Of a stretch of DNA of 64,000 nucleotides, positions 35,008-47,800 are shown piece after piece (the stretch's first letter is position 1; each line of letters starts with the position of its first letter). The notes beneath the pieces are model-generated. The model searched no databases. It was not told the origin of the DNA and saw only the letters and a list, made by a program, of their open reading frames with translations. The stretch is from Caenorhabditis remanei. Taxonomy: Eukaryota; Nematoda; Chromadorea; Rhabditida; Rhabditidae. The translations under genes were made by a program, and so were the position numbers. The stretch spans positions 7,502,001-7,566,000 of the forward strand of contig NC_071332.1 of assembly GCF_010183535.1 (NCBI RefSeq), written 5' to 3'.

Positions 35008-36067
35008 ATGGTGAGTTTTTCTTGAAACTTTTCGAGATGGTTTTCTAAATTTGATTTTTCAGAAATTCGTTATCTTTGCTGCTTTGGTGGCCGTCGCCAC
35101 TGGACTCGTCATCCCAGTTGCTCCAAAGACCCCAGAAGCCATTACCGAGTATGTCAACTCCAAGCAATCTCTCTGGAAGGCCGAGATCCCAAAGGGTCTC
35201 TCCATCGAGCAGGTCAAGAAGCGTCTCATGAGAACTGAATTCGTTGCTCCACACACTCCAGATGTTGAGGTTGTTGAGCACGATATTCAGGAGGATACCA
35301 TTCCAGCTACCTTTGATGCTCGTACCCAATGGCCAAACTGTGTCTCCATCAACAACATTCGTGACCAATCTGACTGTGGATCCTGCTGGGCTTTCGCCGC
35401 CGCCGAGGCTGCCTCCGACCGTTTTTGCATTGCTTCCAATGGAGCCGTCAACACTCTCCTCTCCGCTGAAGACGTTCTTTCCTGCTGCTCCAACTGTGGA
35501 TACGGATGTGATGGAGGATACCCAATCAACGCCTGGAAGTACCTTGTCAAGAGTGGATTCTGTACCGGAGGATCGTACGAAGCCCAATTCGGATGCAAGC
35601 CATACTCCCTTGCTCCATGCGGAGAGACCGTCGGAAACGTCACCTGGCCAGACTGCCCAGATGATGGATACAACACCCCAGCCTGCGTCAACAAGTGCAC
35701 CAACACCAAATACAACACTGCCTACAAGGACGACAAGCACTTCGGATCCACCGCCTACGCCGTCGGAAAGAAGGTTGCACAGATCCAAGCTGAAATCATT
35801 GCTCACGGACCAGTCGAGGCTGCCTTCACCGTCTACGAGGACTTCTACCAATACAAGAGCGGAGTCTACGTTCACACCACAGGACAAGAACTCGGAGGAC
35901 ACGCCATCAGAATTCTCGGATGGGGAACTGACAACGGAACTCCATACTGGCTTGTTGCCAACTCATGGAACGTCAACTGGGGAGAGAACGGATACTTCCG
36001 TATCATCCGTGGAACCAACGAGTGCGGAATTGAGCATGCCGTTGTTGGAGGAGTTCCAAAAGTTTAA
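35008..36067 (+). CDS. cpr-4: cathepsin B-like cysteine protease CPR-4, 335 aa
   Basis: Coding exons: 35008-35010 (only the ATG) and 35063-36067. The product is a secreted or lysosomal cathepsin B of peptidase family C1A. Signal peptide KFVIFAALVAVATG; propeptide with VNSKQSLWKAEIPK; the mature enzyme follows about residue 85. Catalytic residues: Gln in NIRDQSDCGSCWAF, Cys109, His281 in GGHAIRILGWG and Asn301 in VANSWN. Protein length equals C. elegans CPR-4 as I know it, and most blocks are identical. CPR-4 in C. elegans is secreted and linked to the radiation bystander response. Codon use is strongly biased to C-ending codons, as in very highly expressed worm genes, which creates long false open frames on the other strand. 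Confidence 0.95.
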
Positions 36068-36197
36068 ATTTTAAACTCTAAGTGTATTGAACATTTCTTA
36101 CGTGTATATAGATATGAATAATGAATGATTATGCAATTATATTCTCGTGTTGATCGGGGAAAAGAAAGAGAGAGAGTCTAGTTTAATTGCAAAGTGA

Positions 36198-36203
36198 AAT
36201 AAA
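36198..36203 (+). promoter_or_regulatory. polyadenylation signal of cpr-4
   Basis: AATAAA 131 nt after the stop codon, within AT-rich 3' sequence. A weaker AATAATGAATG stretch lies nearer the stop (about 36117), so the cleavage site is not certain. Confidence 0.4.
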
Positions 36204-37693
36204 AGACAAAGAAGAAAGAGAAGATAATTTTGTGCCTTATGATCCAATGATCAATTCCAACGGGTATTGAGAATGTTTCTAGAAAAGAAAATATTAAACG
36301 CTATACGCGATTATAGTAATTCAAATGTGTTATCTACTTACAGAACTTTGAAGTCAAAAAAAAAATAGATAACCGTTTTTCGCGGACAGAGGCTTCGAGA
36401 ATGGAATACATTTCAATGTTTCGTTGATGTTAAAAGTTATTTATTGAGATTGTCGGAGAGCCGGTTTTATCTTGAGAACTGTTTTTTTCTACGGATTTAT
36501 GCAAGGGTTCAGTGGCAGCTACATCTACCGTAACCCCAAAGAAACTGACCTTCTATCTTTTGTCACAACTTTAAGCTACACAGTTTTTGGATTGCCAACT
36601 TGAATTAGCGACACGAATCTACTGTATAGAATTGTTTGCCCATTATGTCAGCCAATTCAACCATCTATTTTCATTTTTCAGGTTACTGCAGATCAGAATC
36701 CACGTGAAATACATTTTTTAGATTCCAACAAGCAACTTTGATCCTCTAGTTTCGATCTGCTTCCGATGCTTTCCTAGAACTTTGGGTGCTTCAAATATTT
36801 CATTCAATAACTAATAAATACGTTATCAGTTTCTTGCTGACGCAAACTCTTTTTTAATTCTTCTGTGGAATCAAAAAAGATCACAAACTCCATTCGGAAG
36901 GAATCAGTATAACTGATAACGCCAAATACAACACACAAAGGAAATAGACAATGAAATATTCTTAAAATATACTTCAATTGTTTGAAAATTCTAAAAATAG
37001 TTTTAAACAGCTGATTGGAAGGGTGGACCATATAACCAAGCCTGAACAACATTGGCAACACTGTCTACATTCGACTACACTCTGTATTCTCCAGTCACAC
37101 AATTTCCAGGAAGATACAGATCACAGTTTGTGCGCAAAGTGACCGCCGGCGAAGAGAACAAACATGAAAAAGTTGGAATTGTGTTGTATTGGCTCATTTT
37201 TGTCGCGATCTACAAGCCTTCTTTGCCCAGCTGAGCTTTTTCTAGACCAGCCGTTTTTTTTTCTTTTTTTCGGTGAGTATCAATTGTCTGTTGTGATTGA
37301 TCTGATTGTCTGTCACTCTGATCAGATGTTCCCATAATGAGTCATTCTCTCGGAAAAAAGAGAAAAAGAGAACAGATATGATACATGTCTAGTTGATAGA
37401 TCACAGCACTTCCGTACGCCGCTAGTTTGTGATTTTGTGTGTTGTAACCATTTTGGGACAATCGTTGTCAAAATGGTCTTCTTCTCCTTATTTATGATTC
37501 ATTTAGGAAAATCGGAGAAGAACTTTCCTATGCAAAAAATAAAAACACAACAGTCAAAAAACAAAACTCTTACTCATCAGTAGATGATTGGTAGAAGATC
37601 TTGACCAGCGGAATAGATCAAAACAATATTATTAGGTCGTTTTCGCTTATTCGGAAAACGGTTATTCTTAGAAAAGACCGCCGGAAGTTCAAG

Positions 37694-37854
37694 TTAGACA
37701 TCGGTGATGGTTTGGTTTTGAGATGTTACGGAGCTGCTAGACTGGAGTTTTAAAAGTCGTGTTTGACATCTTTGAAGATGCTCGGACAAGCTCATAATGA
37801 CTTTGTAATAGTTCAGAAGTTCAAGTTTCGCCCGTAGTTCTTTGAATAAGAATC
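37694..37854 (-). CDS. putative terminal exon of an unrecognised gene
   Basis: After an acceptor (TTTTAATGTTGCAG) a frame of 53 codons runs to TAA. It includes FKELRAKLELLNYYKVIM and CQTRLLKLQSSSS, with amphipathic helix character and coding-like composition. It needs an upstream exon ending in phase 1; I could not find one with certainty. Possibly a pseudogene or a real gene with a distant exon. Confidence 0.3.
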
Positions 37855-39906
37855 CTGCAACATTAAAAAAAAAACAACAAATTGTGCAGAAATGATACAC
37901 CGTTTTTTTGGATCTTCATGAATTGAGTTTAACGGACCCGTACCCAGAGGAGCCAGTGGTATATTCTGGAATCATGAAGAGATTAAAAAACTTCTCAACT
38001 GGAAAAATAGAATTCGTTGTTTTAGCTTAGAAGGCGATCCAGATAGGATGTTAATTTTTAGTGCTACAGTTTGAATAAGTTGCATGGCCAAAACTTACAC
38101 CAAATTTGAAATCGAGCTTTTTGAATTTTAGACAATTTTTCAAAATTATTCGCAATCAACAGTCAATTATATTTAACTACCAATAATTTTCTACTTTTAA
38201 TACATCTTTCGAGTCAATATTTCTGTTACTAAGGTATACAACATAAATATTTGCATTATCGAAAACCTTCTTTCAATCTCATCCATCCAAAACTATCACT
38301 TACATACCGTAATCCTCCACTAGTCCAAAACGATCAAACAGTCGCCTTTTGCAAGATTTCTCGCAAAAACTCAGCTCATTCAGTTCCTCACTTCTCTCTT
38401 GTTTCGCACCATTCTCTTGTCTTGTGAGCACTTTTTCTTGCAAAGGCTACAGCTTAGAGATCAGAATCTTCTCGCTCCGACACAGAAAAGGACGAGGGGA
38501 GTGTTCAAACGATCTTGACGTAGTTTCCACTTTTAAACTCATCTTGTTCTATTTTTAGGTGATTAGTGTTCCGCATTTCTTTACTTGGCACATACGCATA
38601 TAGTACTCAAAAGTCACAAAACGGGAAGCCACGCGACAAAAGAAGAGATTCGTAGTTTCTCGCTACAATGTAAAAGGGAGAAGAGTGACCTGTAAGAGAC
38701 GGGAGGAAGGGATAGAGGAAAAGAAACAAAAAGAGGGTGCTCTTTGTACTCGAATGTTGTTTGATTCGTTGTTTCGACTGTTTATTTATGTTTGGATAAA
38801 CATTAAAACTCATTCGAACAGTCGGAAACTTGAAAGAACAACGTCACATGCGATGGGATGGAAGAGTGAATCGAAAGATCACGTGCTTTGTGTTGATAAT
38901 CAGTCCGCGAACCGTGCTCTTTTGTTTGAGAACAATTAGTTTCAATGCTCTCGAAAATATGACACACTTCCGTGGGAAGAGGCTAATCAAGGAGAAACAA
39001 AAACTACAACTCGGACACTTGCGGATACAGTTTATAAATGGATTCTTTTTTGCTCTCCTTGAAAGATTTTTCAAAATTTTTTGTAAATCCGGCATGCGAA
39101 AGATACTTTTCTGAGGATATGTTCCTATCCTCCGAGTTAGTAAGAAAACTCATTTTTGACCCATTCTTAATAATTTTTATCGTTTATAAGTCAAATGGCA
39201 ACTAGAAAAAAACTTTCATCACGATTTGGATTAGACTTTACATATAATTGCTCTTTTCAAAATCTAATTTCACGCCTCTACCCCATTATCTCGCAACTGA
39301 TCCCTCTGTTTCAGCCGTTTCCGACTCCTTCAGCTGATCAAAGCATAACATATCAATCAATTTCTGATCACTAATCAGAATAGAATTGAATTAATGACAG
39401 AATCTAGTTTGACCGTGACCTAGCTGGAACTACAGTAATCAAATTAATACCGTAATCTGAACCAATCGCTGTTCAACTGGAGGTTTGCCTAATACCGTAA
39501 TGAAAGTGGAAAGCTAGAACAGAAGTGGACCAGAAACGAATTAATGAACTAGAGGACATCCACATGAAAAAAAAAGCTTCAATAGAAATTTACATGAAGA
39601 TCTTCTTGGAAACTAGAATTCTCATTCAACACCTTTTCTAGTTCACACATCGTTTTAAAGTGTTGTTTGTAGTACTCGAAAATAGTTTCTCCTAAAATTG
39701 ACTTGAGATGTTTTACATGATGTTGTTTGAATGATTTTCTCGTTAGCCGAATTGTTTTTACCAGAAGACACAATTAACGGGTGAAATCGTAAAAACTAAA
39801 AGAACGTATCGGATCAAAGTCGGTAAGGTCTGCAAAGCTCAGTCAGATAAACTGAAATAGAATGATGCATTGTTTGGAAGAACTGTTGTTCATTAGAAAT
39901 TAGTAA

Positions 39907-40020
39907 TCAATCTTTTAATGACTGTGGGTTCTCTGGAACGACAGGAATGGTCAAAAGTGTTGTTTTTGATTTCATTTTAGAAGCAAGTTCTGTCTTTGGA
40001 GTGATTTCGATTAGAATTAA
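39907..40020 (-). CDS. putative terminal exon of an unrecognised gene
   Basis: A phase 0 exon candidate of 37 codons plus stop, after the acceptor GTAACTACAG. It contains LIEITPKTELASKMKSK and IPVVPENPQ. A minus-strand frame at 39579-39773 downstream (SILGETIFEYYKQHFKTM) has similar composition but belongs to no joined model. No family recognised. Confidence 0.22.
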   Translation of the reverse strand, partial: LILIEITPKTELASKMKSKTTLLTIPVVPENPQSLKD

Positions 40021-41866
40021 CTGTAGTTACAATCATAGCTATTATAATTACCTTGAAGAAGAAGCTGAAAACGGTTCAAAAATTGAATACTCACGAGAAA
40101 AGTAACGAGAACAACTAATAAATTTTCTCTTGAAAATAAAAGAACTAATTTTTTAAAAATATATTTATGAATAACTGTCAAATGATGTATAAAATTAGAT
40201 TCTAGTACAATTTTTTCGCAACTTGAACGAAGGAATCGGATTCAGCGAAGCTTTACTTTATAAACTCAATATGTTGTCTTTCTTTTTTCATTTGTCGAAA
40301 TCATAAGTTTGTTTTTTATTAATCGAAAGTAATCTTCGACTCTTCGAATACGCAAAATACTAACGAACTTTCAAATTTTTAAATCAAAATATCATCTTGA
40401 CATTTGTTTTTCTGACACACACAAAAAACTATACTCTCGATAAGGAACGATCACAAAATGTTAACTAGATCAAGAACTAGTAAACCCTCACACTGATACT
40501 GATTTAAGAGAAAAATGAAACAATCCGTCCACGGTCATAACATTTTCTCTTTCTTTTTCTCTTTATTCGGGTCTCCATGTCCTATTTCATGAGTCAAGTC
40601 AAGTGTCAGCGGCGATAAGAAACATCGGGCCCAAACACATTAGTGAGAATCATCTTGCGGGTCGAGGGCGGGATCTGTCAAAATTTGCAGCATTTGGCAA
40701 AGGTTCGATGGTGGCAATGAAGATGCAAAGGATGCAGTCAATCTACAGATGACAGTCAGTGAGAGACGCAGACTAATCAGATGACATTAGCCTTTTGAGA
40801 ACTATCGGAAGTCCAATTCGGCGAACACGGTCGCGTGTGAAGCAATGCTCGTAGGCCGAGTAACAATTGACAGCTAGAGATTGACAATCTATGAAGAGAC
40901 GCAGATGCATTTGATAAGACGGACGACAAGAGACAGACATGTTTCGAATTAGGTGGTGAAGATCGGTTGCCTCCGTATAAAAGGTAGCTCACCTATTTTT
41001 GATCCGAAATTCAATGTCACTCAGTATTGTCACCGGTTGACAACCTCAGATAATCCTGATTCTATTTTTCAAAATTCAATTCAGTGAACTTACAATTTTT
41101 TCTTTCGAGAATTCATGTACTCCTGGGTGCACTTTTCGGATTTAAGATATTTTTGTATTCGTAGTAGTAGTCAGAAGGATTTCTGAAAACGCAAGTGTCT
41201 ATAGAACATTATTCATTCTGTTTCTGATATTCAAACATCTCTCCTTTCAGTTTTATTTCTTGGTCACTTCTGAAAATCTTCCTATTTCTCCAATACAGTC
41301 TAGCCTGAACACTTCAATTCAAATCAGGGTATTCCTGCAGAGATTCCACTTCTCTTCCAGATAATTGACATATGTCATCATTTCTTTTCATCTCTCTCTA
41401 AGCTTCATCTTCCATAACTAGACCATCTGTTTTAAGAAGGGCGATTCGATTGTTTGCAAACATTTTCCTATTTTTTCTTCTCCTTTCGATCAGCGTAACG
41501 ATCAGAGAACACGTCGCCCTGTTTCGTCTAGGCACGTCATCTGAGAGAAGGAGACCGAGGAATATAACGAAAGTGTTTCTCTTTTGATCTTCTTCTCTTC
41601 ATGCGAAAAAAAATGAACACAAAGTCACAGTGATAAGCTTTGTGATTTGGTCTTATTCCATTACCACTATTTTGACATGTAGGTACGTTTTTAAACTTTT
41701 GGCGATAAAATAGGTTCAAAGAATGGCATATTAATAGGTGAACATTTGATCTCTCTCCATCTCATCTATCGTATTTCGCCGTTTCTCTCATGACAATTAG
41801 TAGAGATCTATGAGAAAGACAACACCCAAATTTTTCTAGAACTATCAATGTTTTCAGAACCTCAAT

Positions 41867-43555
41867 ATGGTACCCGACAAGTCGTGTTTAGTATGCAAAA
41901 AAGCTTCAAATGGAATGCATTTCGGTGCTCTCACCTGTCGAGCATGCGCCGCTTTCTTCAGAAGAGCTACCGTACTCAAACTGCAATACAAGTGTAAGCA
42001 AGGAAACTCGCAATGCAATATTGATGGACGTGGAAGGTAAATTTGGATTCTGATCTCGATGGAATTCTATTATTTGAACTTTCAGATATGTTTGTCGTCA
42101 ATGTCGTCTGAAAAAGTGCAAAGCTATCGGAATGAACGAAGAGAGTAAGTATTGAATTATTTGAAACGAATATTTGTATTTTGTATTTTGTAGAAGTCCA
42201 GCTGGACTATGATCCGACGTATTCTTTCCGTGGTTTGTTGGAAGATAGTGGAAGTGTTAGTTTGATCATTCTCATCTCTTTTTAATGATGATTTGAGTTT
42301 AGGAAGAAGGTTCGACTCCAACTGGAAGTCCAGCTCAATCCGAGTACAGTCCAACTAACTTGAGTCGTAAAAACTCAGTGGAGTCACCGGGAATTGATCC
42401 GTCTTTTCTGTTTACATTCTCACCGAAAATTCAGGATAAACCAAATATGATAATTGATTTTAGCAGCTTGGTCAAGAAGGTTGAGACCTGTTTTTCGGTT
42501 TGTTAAAATGAGAAAATAATCTCAGAAATAAAATAGTTTGCAGGTCAAAACTTTGAACGATGAATGTGAATTAGAAGTTTTGACAGCGTCTTTGGAGAAG
42601 TTCAGGCAAGGACAAAAATCTTCAAGCGATGTCTCGGTGAGTTGTTTCTTAGAAGAACTCTGCAGAATATTTCCTTTTAGTTTCTGGAGAAAGTTGATGT
42701 GACGACTACTGTAGAATGGCTGAATGAAAGAATTTACAAATACTCATGCTGGTTTGCTTCCTCCAAATCTTTGATGTCTCTTCCAATGGACCAGAAAATG
42801 CAAGTATTCCGATCATCGTGGAACGTAGTTCGCACGTTTGAAAGACTAGAATTATCGATCAAAGTTTTTGAGGAAGATGTCATTAAATCCGGGGTGAGAA
42901 ATAAAAATTTAATGTATTTTTAGAAAAATTAATAGTTTTCAGTGTATGGTACTAACGGATGATTGTGCAATGAAATGGGACAAAACTTATGTCGATCTCG
43001 CCTCTATTACGGAACTTTCAAACCAATACTTTAACAAGTGAGTTCCCGAAGTTACAACCAGATTTTCGATGTATTTGTTACAGATTATTTGAACCATTTA
43101 TGTGCCGATACATTGATGAAGTAGCCCGACCCCTTCTAGAATTAAAGCCAACTACAGAAGAAGTTGTATTCTGTATGGTTCATCTGATTGGTCTTGATGG
43201 TATGTAACTTGTACTTCGGTTCAAGAATTCAAAATATTCTCTCATTCCAGACGCCGAGTTCACACCGGAAACTCGAGAAGCATGTGAGCAAATGAGAGCT
43301 GAAATTGCAGATCAAATGCACACTTACTATACGAATCGAACTGATATCAAAATGTACTCTCATCGCCTTCTGATCCTCATGAAACTAGTCAAGTCTATGA
43401 AGGTACGTCAACGATATTTTGTAGTTTTCTGATTCTAAAATTATGAATTTTCGCAGAAAATCTCTCGAGATAAATCAAAAATCAAGGAGCTCATCTGGCT
43501 ATTCGATGTCTACCATGCGGATATTTCAGAGCCATACTTCTTCGAAATGTTCTGA
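41867..43555 (+). CDS. nuclear hormone receptor (NHR), 411 aa, 10 exons
   Basis: Exons: 41867-42036, 42086-42144, 42194-42255, 42303-42479, 42544-42636, 42681-42893, 42943-43037, 43084-43199, 43251-43402, 43457-43555. The DNA-binding domain spans residues 5-76. First finger CLVCKKASNGMHFGALTC, with P-box region CRACAAFFRR; second finger C.QGNSQC...YVCRQC followed by RLKKC..IGM. The P box (C-AA) belongs to the large nematode-expanded NHR group derived from HNF4-like receptors. The ligand-binding domain occupies residues about 190-405 and ends with an AF-2-like helix (EPYFFEMF). An acceptor-like TTTTCAG eight nt upstream of the ATG could receive a spliced leader. The exact nhr number is not assigned. 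Confidence 0.92.
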
Positions 43556-43675
43556 AACTTCTGAATCAATTTGATCCAACACAAGTAACAAGATTTCAAA
43601 AAAAAAGGAAACAAATTGCATAACTATTTTTATACGAGTTTTTAAAATACGAGTTGTTTTTTCTTCCGTTACAAA

Positions 43676-44845
43676 TTACATAAAATATTTTTTGATAATG
43701 TCGTTGACAAGTACTGATCTTGGAATTTGAAGATGATCTCCGTCGACTGCCAAGAGTTGAATTCTTCCGCTTTCATGAAGTTTTTTTAGTCCAATTCTAT
43801 CTTCAAGATACAAATCAGTCTCATTCATCGGGAGAATCGTATCGATATCTCCGTCTTTGTAGAAACCAAACCACTGAAACAAATTTCAAGTTTCGACTAA
43901 AAATCATTCCGAAAACATACCGAGGATTCCTTCGGAACTACCATATGATCTTGATTGAACTTTACGAGTAACATGTTTTTCAAATTGAGAAGATTTCGTT
44001 TGTACGTTGGGTTGTTCTTCTGAACACAAGATTCTTTGACCTATCACCGAAAAAACTAGTCTTATTCTTATCTTATCTTACGTTTTCATTATTAATGTCT
44101 GCTAAGAAGATTGATCTTTTCTTGTACTCTTCCGGCTGGTTTGGATCATGCCAATACTGCGCTTGTACTACCCTGAAAAGATGATCGGTCAGAAAGAGAA
44201 AATAAAAAGAAAATGAAATAACCTTTTTTGAACAAATGGTAGATACGCCCCCATATCAATAAGACGTCTCATACTATTGCACATTACATTGTCCCCAATA
44301 CAGTAAGGTGCTCCGAAGACTCCTTGATGCTGTCCACCGATTGATACAAAGTTTTTCATTGGAGGATTTGGACATCTTTCCGCTACTGCTCTCCTGAAAA
44401 TATTACATTCAGAATAGCGGTTTCATGAAATGAACTTACAAAAACTGGGCCCCTTGCGAGAATCCCATTGCATTGTAACCGTTTTTGAGTTCAGGATCAT
44501 TTTGAATCTTGATACAAGCCATATAAACAAGCTCATTGACATTTGCAAAGAAGCCATGCTCGATATCTTTAGTGATACTTCCTCCCAATTCAAGACTGTG
44601 TACGTACACTCCTGGTACTTCCTCTTGGATCATCTTCTTCACTGATCCCATAGACAACGGATTACAACAACAATCCCCTGGAAACAAAATCAGATATTTA
44701 TATTCATTATATAGTCTCTATTTTTAGAAAACATACCCATTCCATGCCATATAACCACTGGAACCTGTTTCGTGCCATTTCCAATTGCTACTGACGTGGC
44801 AAATAAAAGAGGGAAAATCAAGAGATAGGGGAGTAAAGCTGTCAT
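43676..44845 (-). CDS. ppt-1: palmitoyl-protein thioesterase 1 (PPT-1), 308 aa
   Basis: Exons: 44737-44845, 44440-44677, 44223-44393, 44082-44172, 43921-44040, 43676-43873. A lysosomal enzyme that removes fatty acyl groups from cysteines of proteins; the human orthologue is mutated in CLN1 disease. Signal peptide [16 protein letters not shown]; then [14 protein letters not shown], with HG near the oxyanion region. The nucleophile Ser is in MGFSQGAQ (about residue 110). The block [15 protein letters not shown] is diagnostic of PPT1. The catalytic His is in VDGDHLQ (about 290). Length is near the family norm. It is convergent with the receptor gene (120 nt between stops). In C. elegans cpr-4 and ppt-1 are both on the F44C4 cosmid, which fits their closeness here. 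Confidence 0.94.
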
Positions 44846-47800
44846 TCTGTGGAAGAATGAGAGAAGAGTGGAATGGGACCAGATCTAATGGATAGAGGTC
44901 ACCTGCTTGGCACAGAAGTGATAAGATAAGATAGAGAGCATGAGTGGGGTTATTGATTGGTAGTTAACAAAACAACTGAGTGGTTGGAGGATTTCTAGAA
45001 GAATGAATTATGAATGGAATTGTTCAGTGAGAGTGAGAGGTTTCTCCTATTATAATCAGCAAATATATTTTGAAAATATATTCAAAGATTATCATTTCAT
45101 AATAAAGACTGTAACAAAATCAACAGTTACTACAAATTTCACTAATTTTCCTAATAGAATATTATAAATCCAGACTTAAACGGGCTCACAATTCCTCTAA
45201 ATTACGTTTGAGCATGCACTTGTGTCTGCAATGAAAAAGTAACTGAAAAAAATAACAGATTCTGATAGTATTGCTAGATTTTAAAATATTTTTTTGGATA
45301 ACATTAATAAAAGTTGTCGATCAATATATTCAATATGTATTTGTGTACACAGTTTGACAAGCAACACATTTTCTATACTTGTCTGAAATAAAAACAAATT
45401 TCACCATGTACCTCGTAAAGGAACAAATGGAAACCTTCCAATACAAATTTAAAATTTTTCATTATGTTCTGCTAACTGCAATATCAAACTCCTGACTTCC
45501 AACCACTCTGTGCAAAGATGTCGTGCCAATGCGGAACATTGACAGTATCCGAATCTTCAGATTTCTCCCTGATATTTGTCGTCATTAATCTCCGAGAGCT
45601 GTAATGTTTTCAGTTTTCCAAGAAAGACTTAGTACCATCAGCAGATTTGGACGAAAAATCACGTTCGTTTCTTTCCTTGAAAACAACTTATTTTCCTATT
45701 CGCTAATCCATATACAGGTGTTAGTTTCTCTACGAAAATATCAGAAAGCCGTTCGATGTATATCAAGGTGTTTTTCAGCTATATGTATTCATCCAAGTGA
45801 TATCTATTTCACGGAACATTTATGTTCGGGAATTAATTTCTTCAATTTCTATTAAATTATGAGATTTTAGATTCTTCGGAAAACACGACGATACCAACTT
45901 GTAATCGAATCAAACTTCTTTTTTTTTTCTCCTTTTCCAAATCTCTTTTCTGTCAATGGTTCCAGTTTCCATCAATTTTTGAATAGGAATCCGTTTCAAT
46001 TTCATAACATTTTCATTTCAAATGTCTCCAGCTGTTTTTCTTCTCAGTTAACGTCATATTGGTATTCACTCTCTCTTTTTCTCTTTTTTTATGAACATTT
46101 CGAATGTTCCGCAAAAAGGCGAAGAAAAAACATGTGAAGTGAGCCGAAATCATGTGATAATCAGCGATTCGAGCGCATGAGAGCACGTATCCATTGACAA
46201 CATACACTCTCCTTCCACTTGTTATAACATATTTCTTCTCTTTCTTATATTATTCCTCTTTGACGATTGAGAAGGACATGTTTGTACTTTAAGGACAAAG
46301 ATCTTATGACCAGTATTAATCATAAACTAGAACAACTTATTTGTTTTTATGATCCTGTTTGTTCCAGTAAATAAGATTTAAAAATACAATATGTTTTAGA
46401 TTCAGAGCACAAGTCAGAATAATATGTTTTTTGTTAGCTTTCTGATTTTGATCCCGTACAAAAGATACATTCTTTTCATATGGGAATAACTATAAATACT
46501 GAATGTTAGCTGAAATCGGTTAGCTGTTTCTTAGTTATAGAGAACTTATTCTGCCCTTGAATAGATTGAACTTTTGACTTTACATTCAGAAATGTTTTTG
46601 TTTGCCTTTGGAGCTTAAGAATCCTTCTAATTTTAGACGCGAAAGAAGGATCGATGGATCCTTGAACAACCTAGACAAATTCGAATTCAGTAGATGCCTT
46701 TCCATTTTCACACCCGATCAGGAATGTTCAATTTCTCAATTTTCTGCTCATTTGAATTCCGAATTCCAATTACATTTTTTGAGATGTGTGGTGTCTTTTC
46801 TCTTCAGACGTCGACCAGTTGTGCACCCTCTCAAGTATTCATATATCCGCTATTGTTATTGTCGTTTGAACTTTCTCACCCCACACACACACTGGGCCGT
46901 CAGTTCGTTTCCATTTTCAGCCAAACCGAATGTCTGTCTCTTCTTCACGAAGCACTGCTCGACGTCTTCTTGTTTACCACTACTTGTCCTCTATTCCTAG
47001 TTTCTTTCCCCCCACACACACACTTTTCTCTCTCAATTTTCTGTCTCTCTCTCTCTACATTTGGTTTTCCCTCGTTTTCAGCCTATATCTCTTTTTTCTG
47101 CTTCTGAATCTGTCGCCACGGCGCGCCGAGTCCCCCCTTACACGTCTTCTGGAGTACGTCGTGCTACACAAATTCTCAAGAGAAAGAAGCCAATCAGCAA
47201 AGTCGAGGGAAGAAGATGTACTTTTGATTAGAATCGTCTGAACCTTTTATTTCTTTTGCCGATGGATCGTAGAAGCAGCCAATGCTACAGATGTTCAATT
47301 CACATTTTTATTTTGTTCTGTTCCAATTTCTGAAAATTTAGTATTCGAGGTGGTTCTTTCGTGTCCCACTATCTGGTTCTTCAGAGTTTCGGAATTCGCA
47401 TCAGCTCCGATTCGTTGAAACTTTGCTAGACAAGCTTTGTTCTTCCTCCCCGAGACAGATATTTTTCTCATGCAAAACTATAAAAAACTTTCAAACATAT
47501 CAATACCCCACGACACTCGACAATCCCGTTTGATCCGATTACATTCTTGTCGTTTTTGCAGTATTAACAACTGATTTTCTAATAAATTTAATTTAGGAAA
47601 GCTGCGATGTTTGGCTTATCCTGTGCCCGCTACACAAGGTTTTCTCCCGTTTTCGTAGGCTTCGTTGATAATTTCTTTCAGCGTCTTGATTTTGTCTTTT
47701 CCCCCTACGTATTTAATGTTTGCTCATGTATCTGATTATATATTCTGCTCTTTTCTTCTGATGCCTTTTCATAAAATGACCACCTCCTCCCCCCTGATCA

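Larger units (their letters stand above)
36068..41866. other. intergenic, 5.8 kb, mostly no gene seen
   Basis: The region between cpr-4 and the nuclear receptor gene. Two weak exon candidates on the minus strand are listed separately. A stretch at 40610-40990 is richer in GC than its surroundings and free of clear genes. A hydrophobic minus-strand frame at 36804-37061 is unexplained. Otherwise AT-rich spacer, probably with regulatory DNA for the receptor gene. Confidence 0.45.

Noticed and set aside
35045..35902. 285-codon open frame antisense to cpr-4, and a 276-codon frame at 35244-36074 on the same strand
   Set aside because: Both are shadows caused by the strong codon bias of cpr-4. Their products are low-complexity (Ser/Val/Gly or Pro/Thr-rich) and match no family.
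46602..47241. Overlapping plus-strand frames of 103-137 codons
   Set aside because: Translation of pyrimidine tracts and CA/CT microsatellites into Ser/Phe/Leu-rich strings; three frames are open at once and no splice partners exist.
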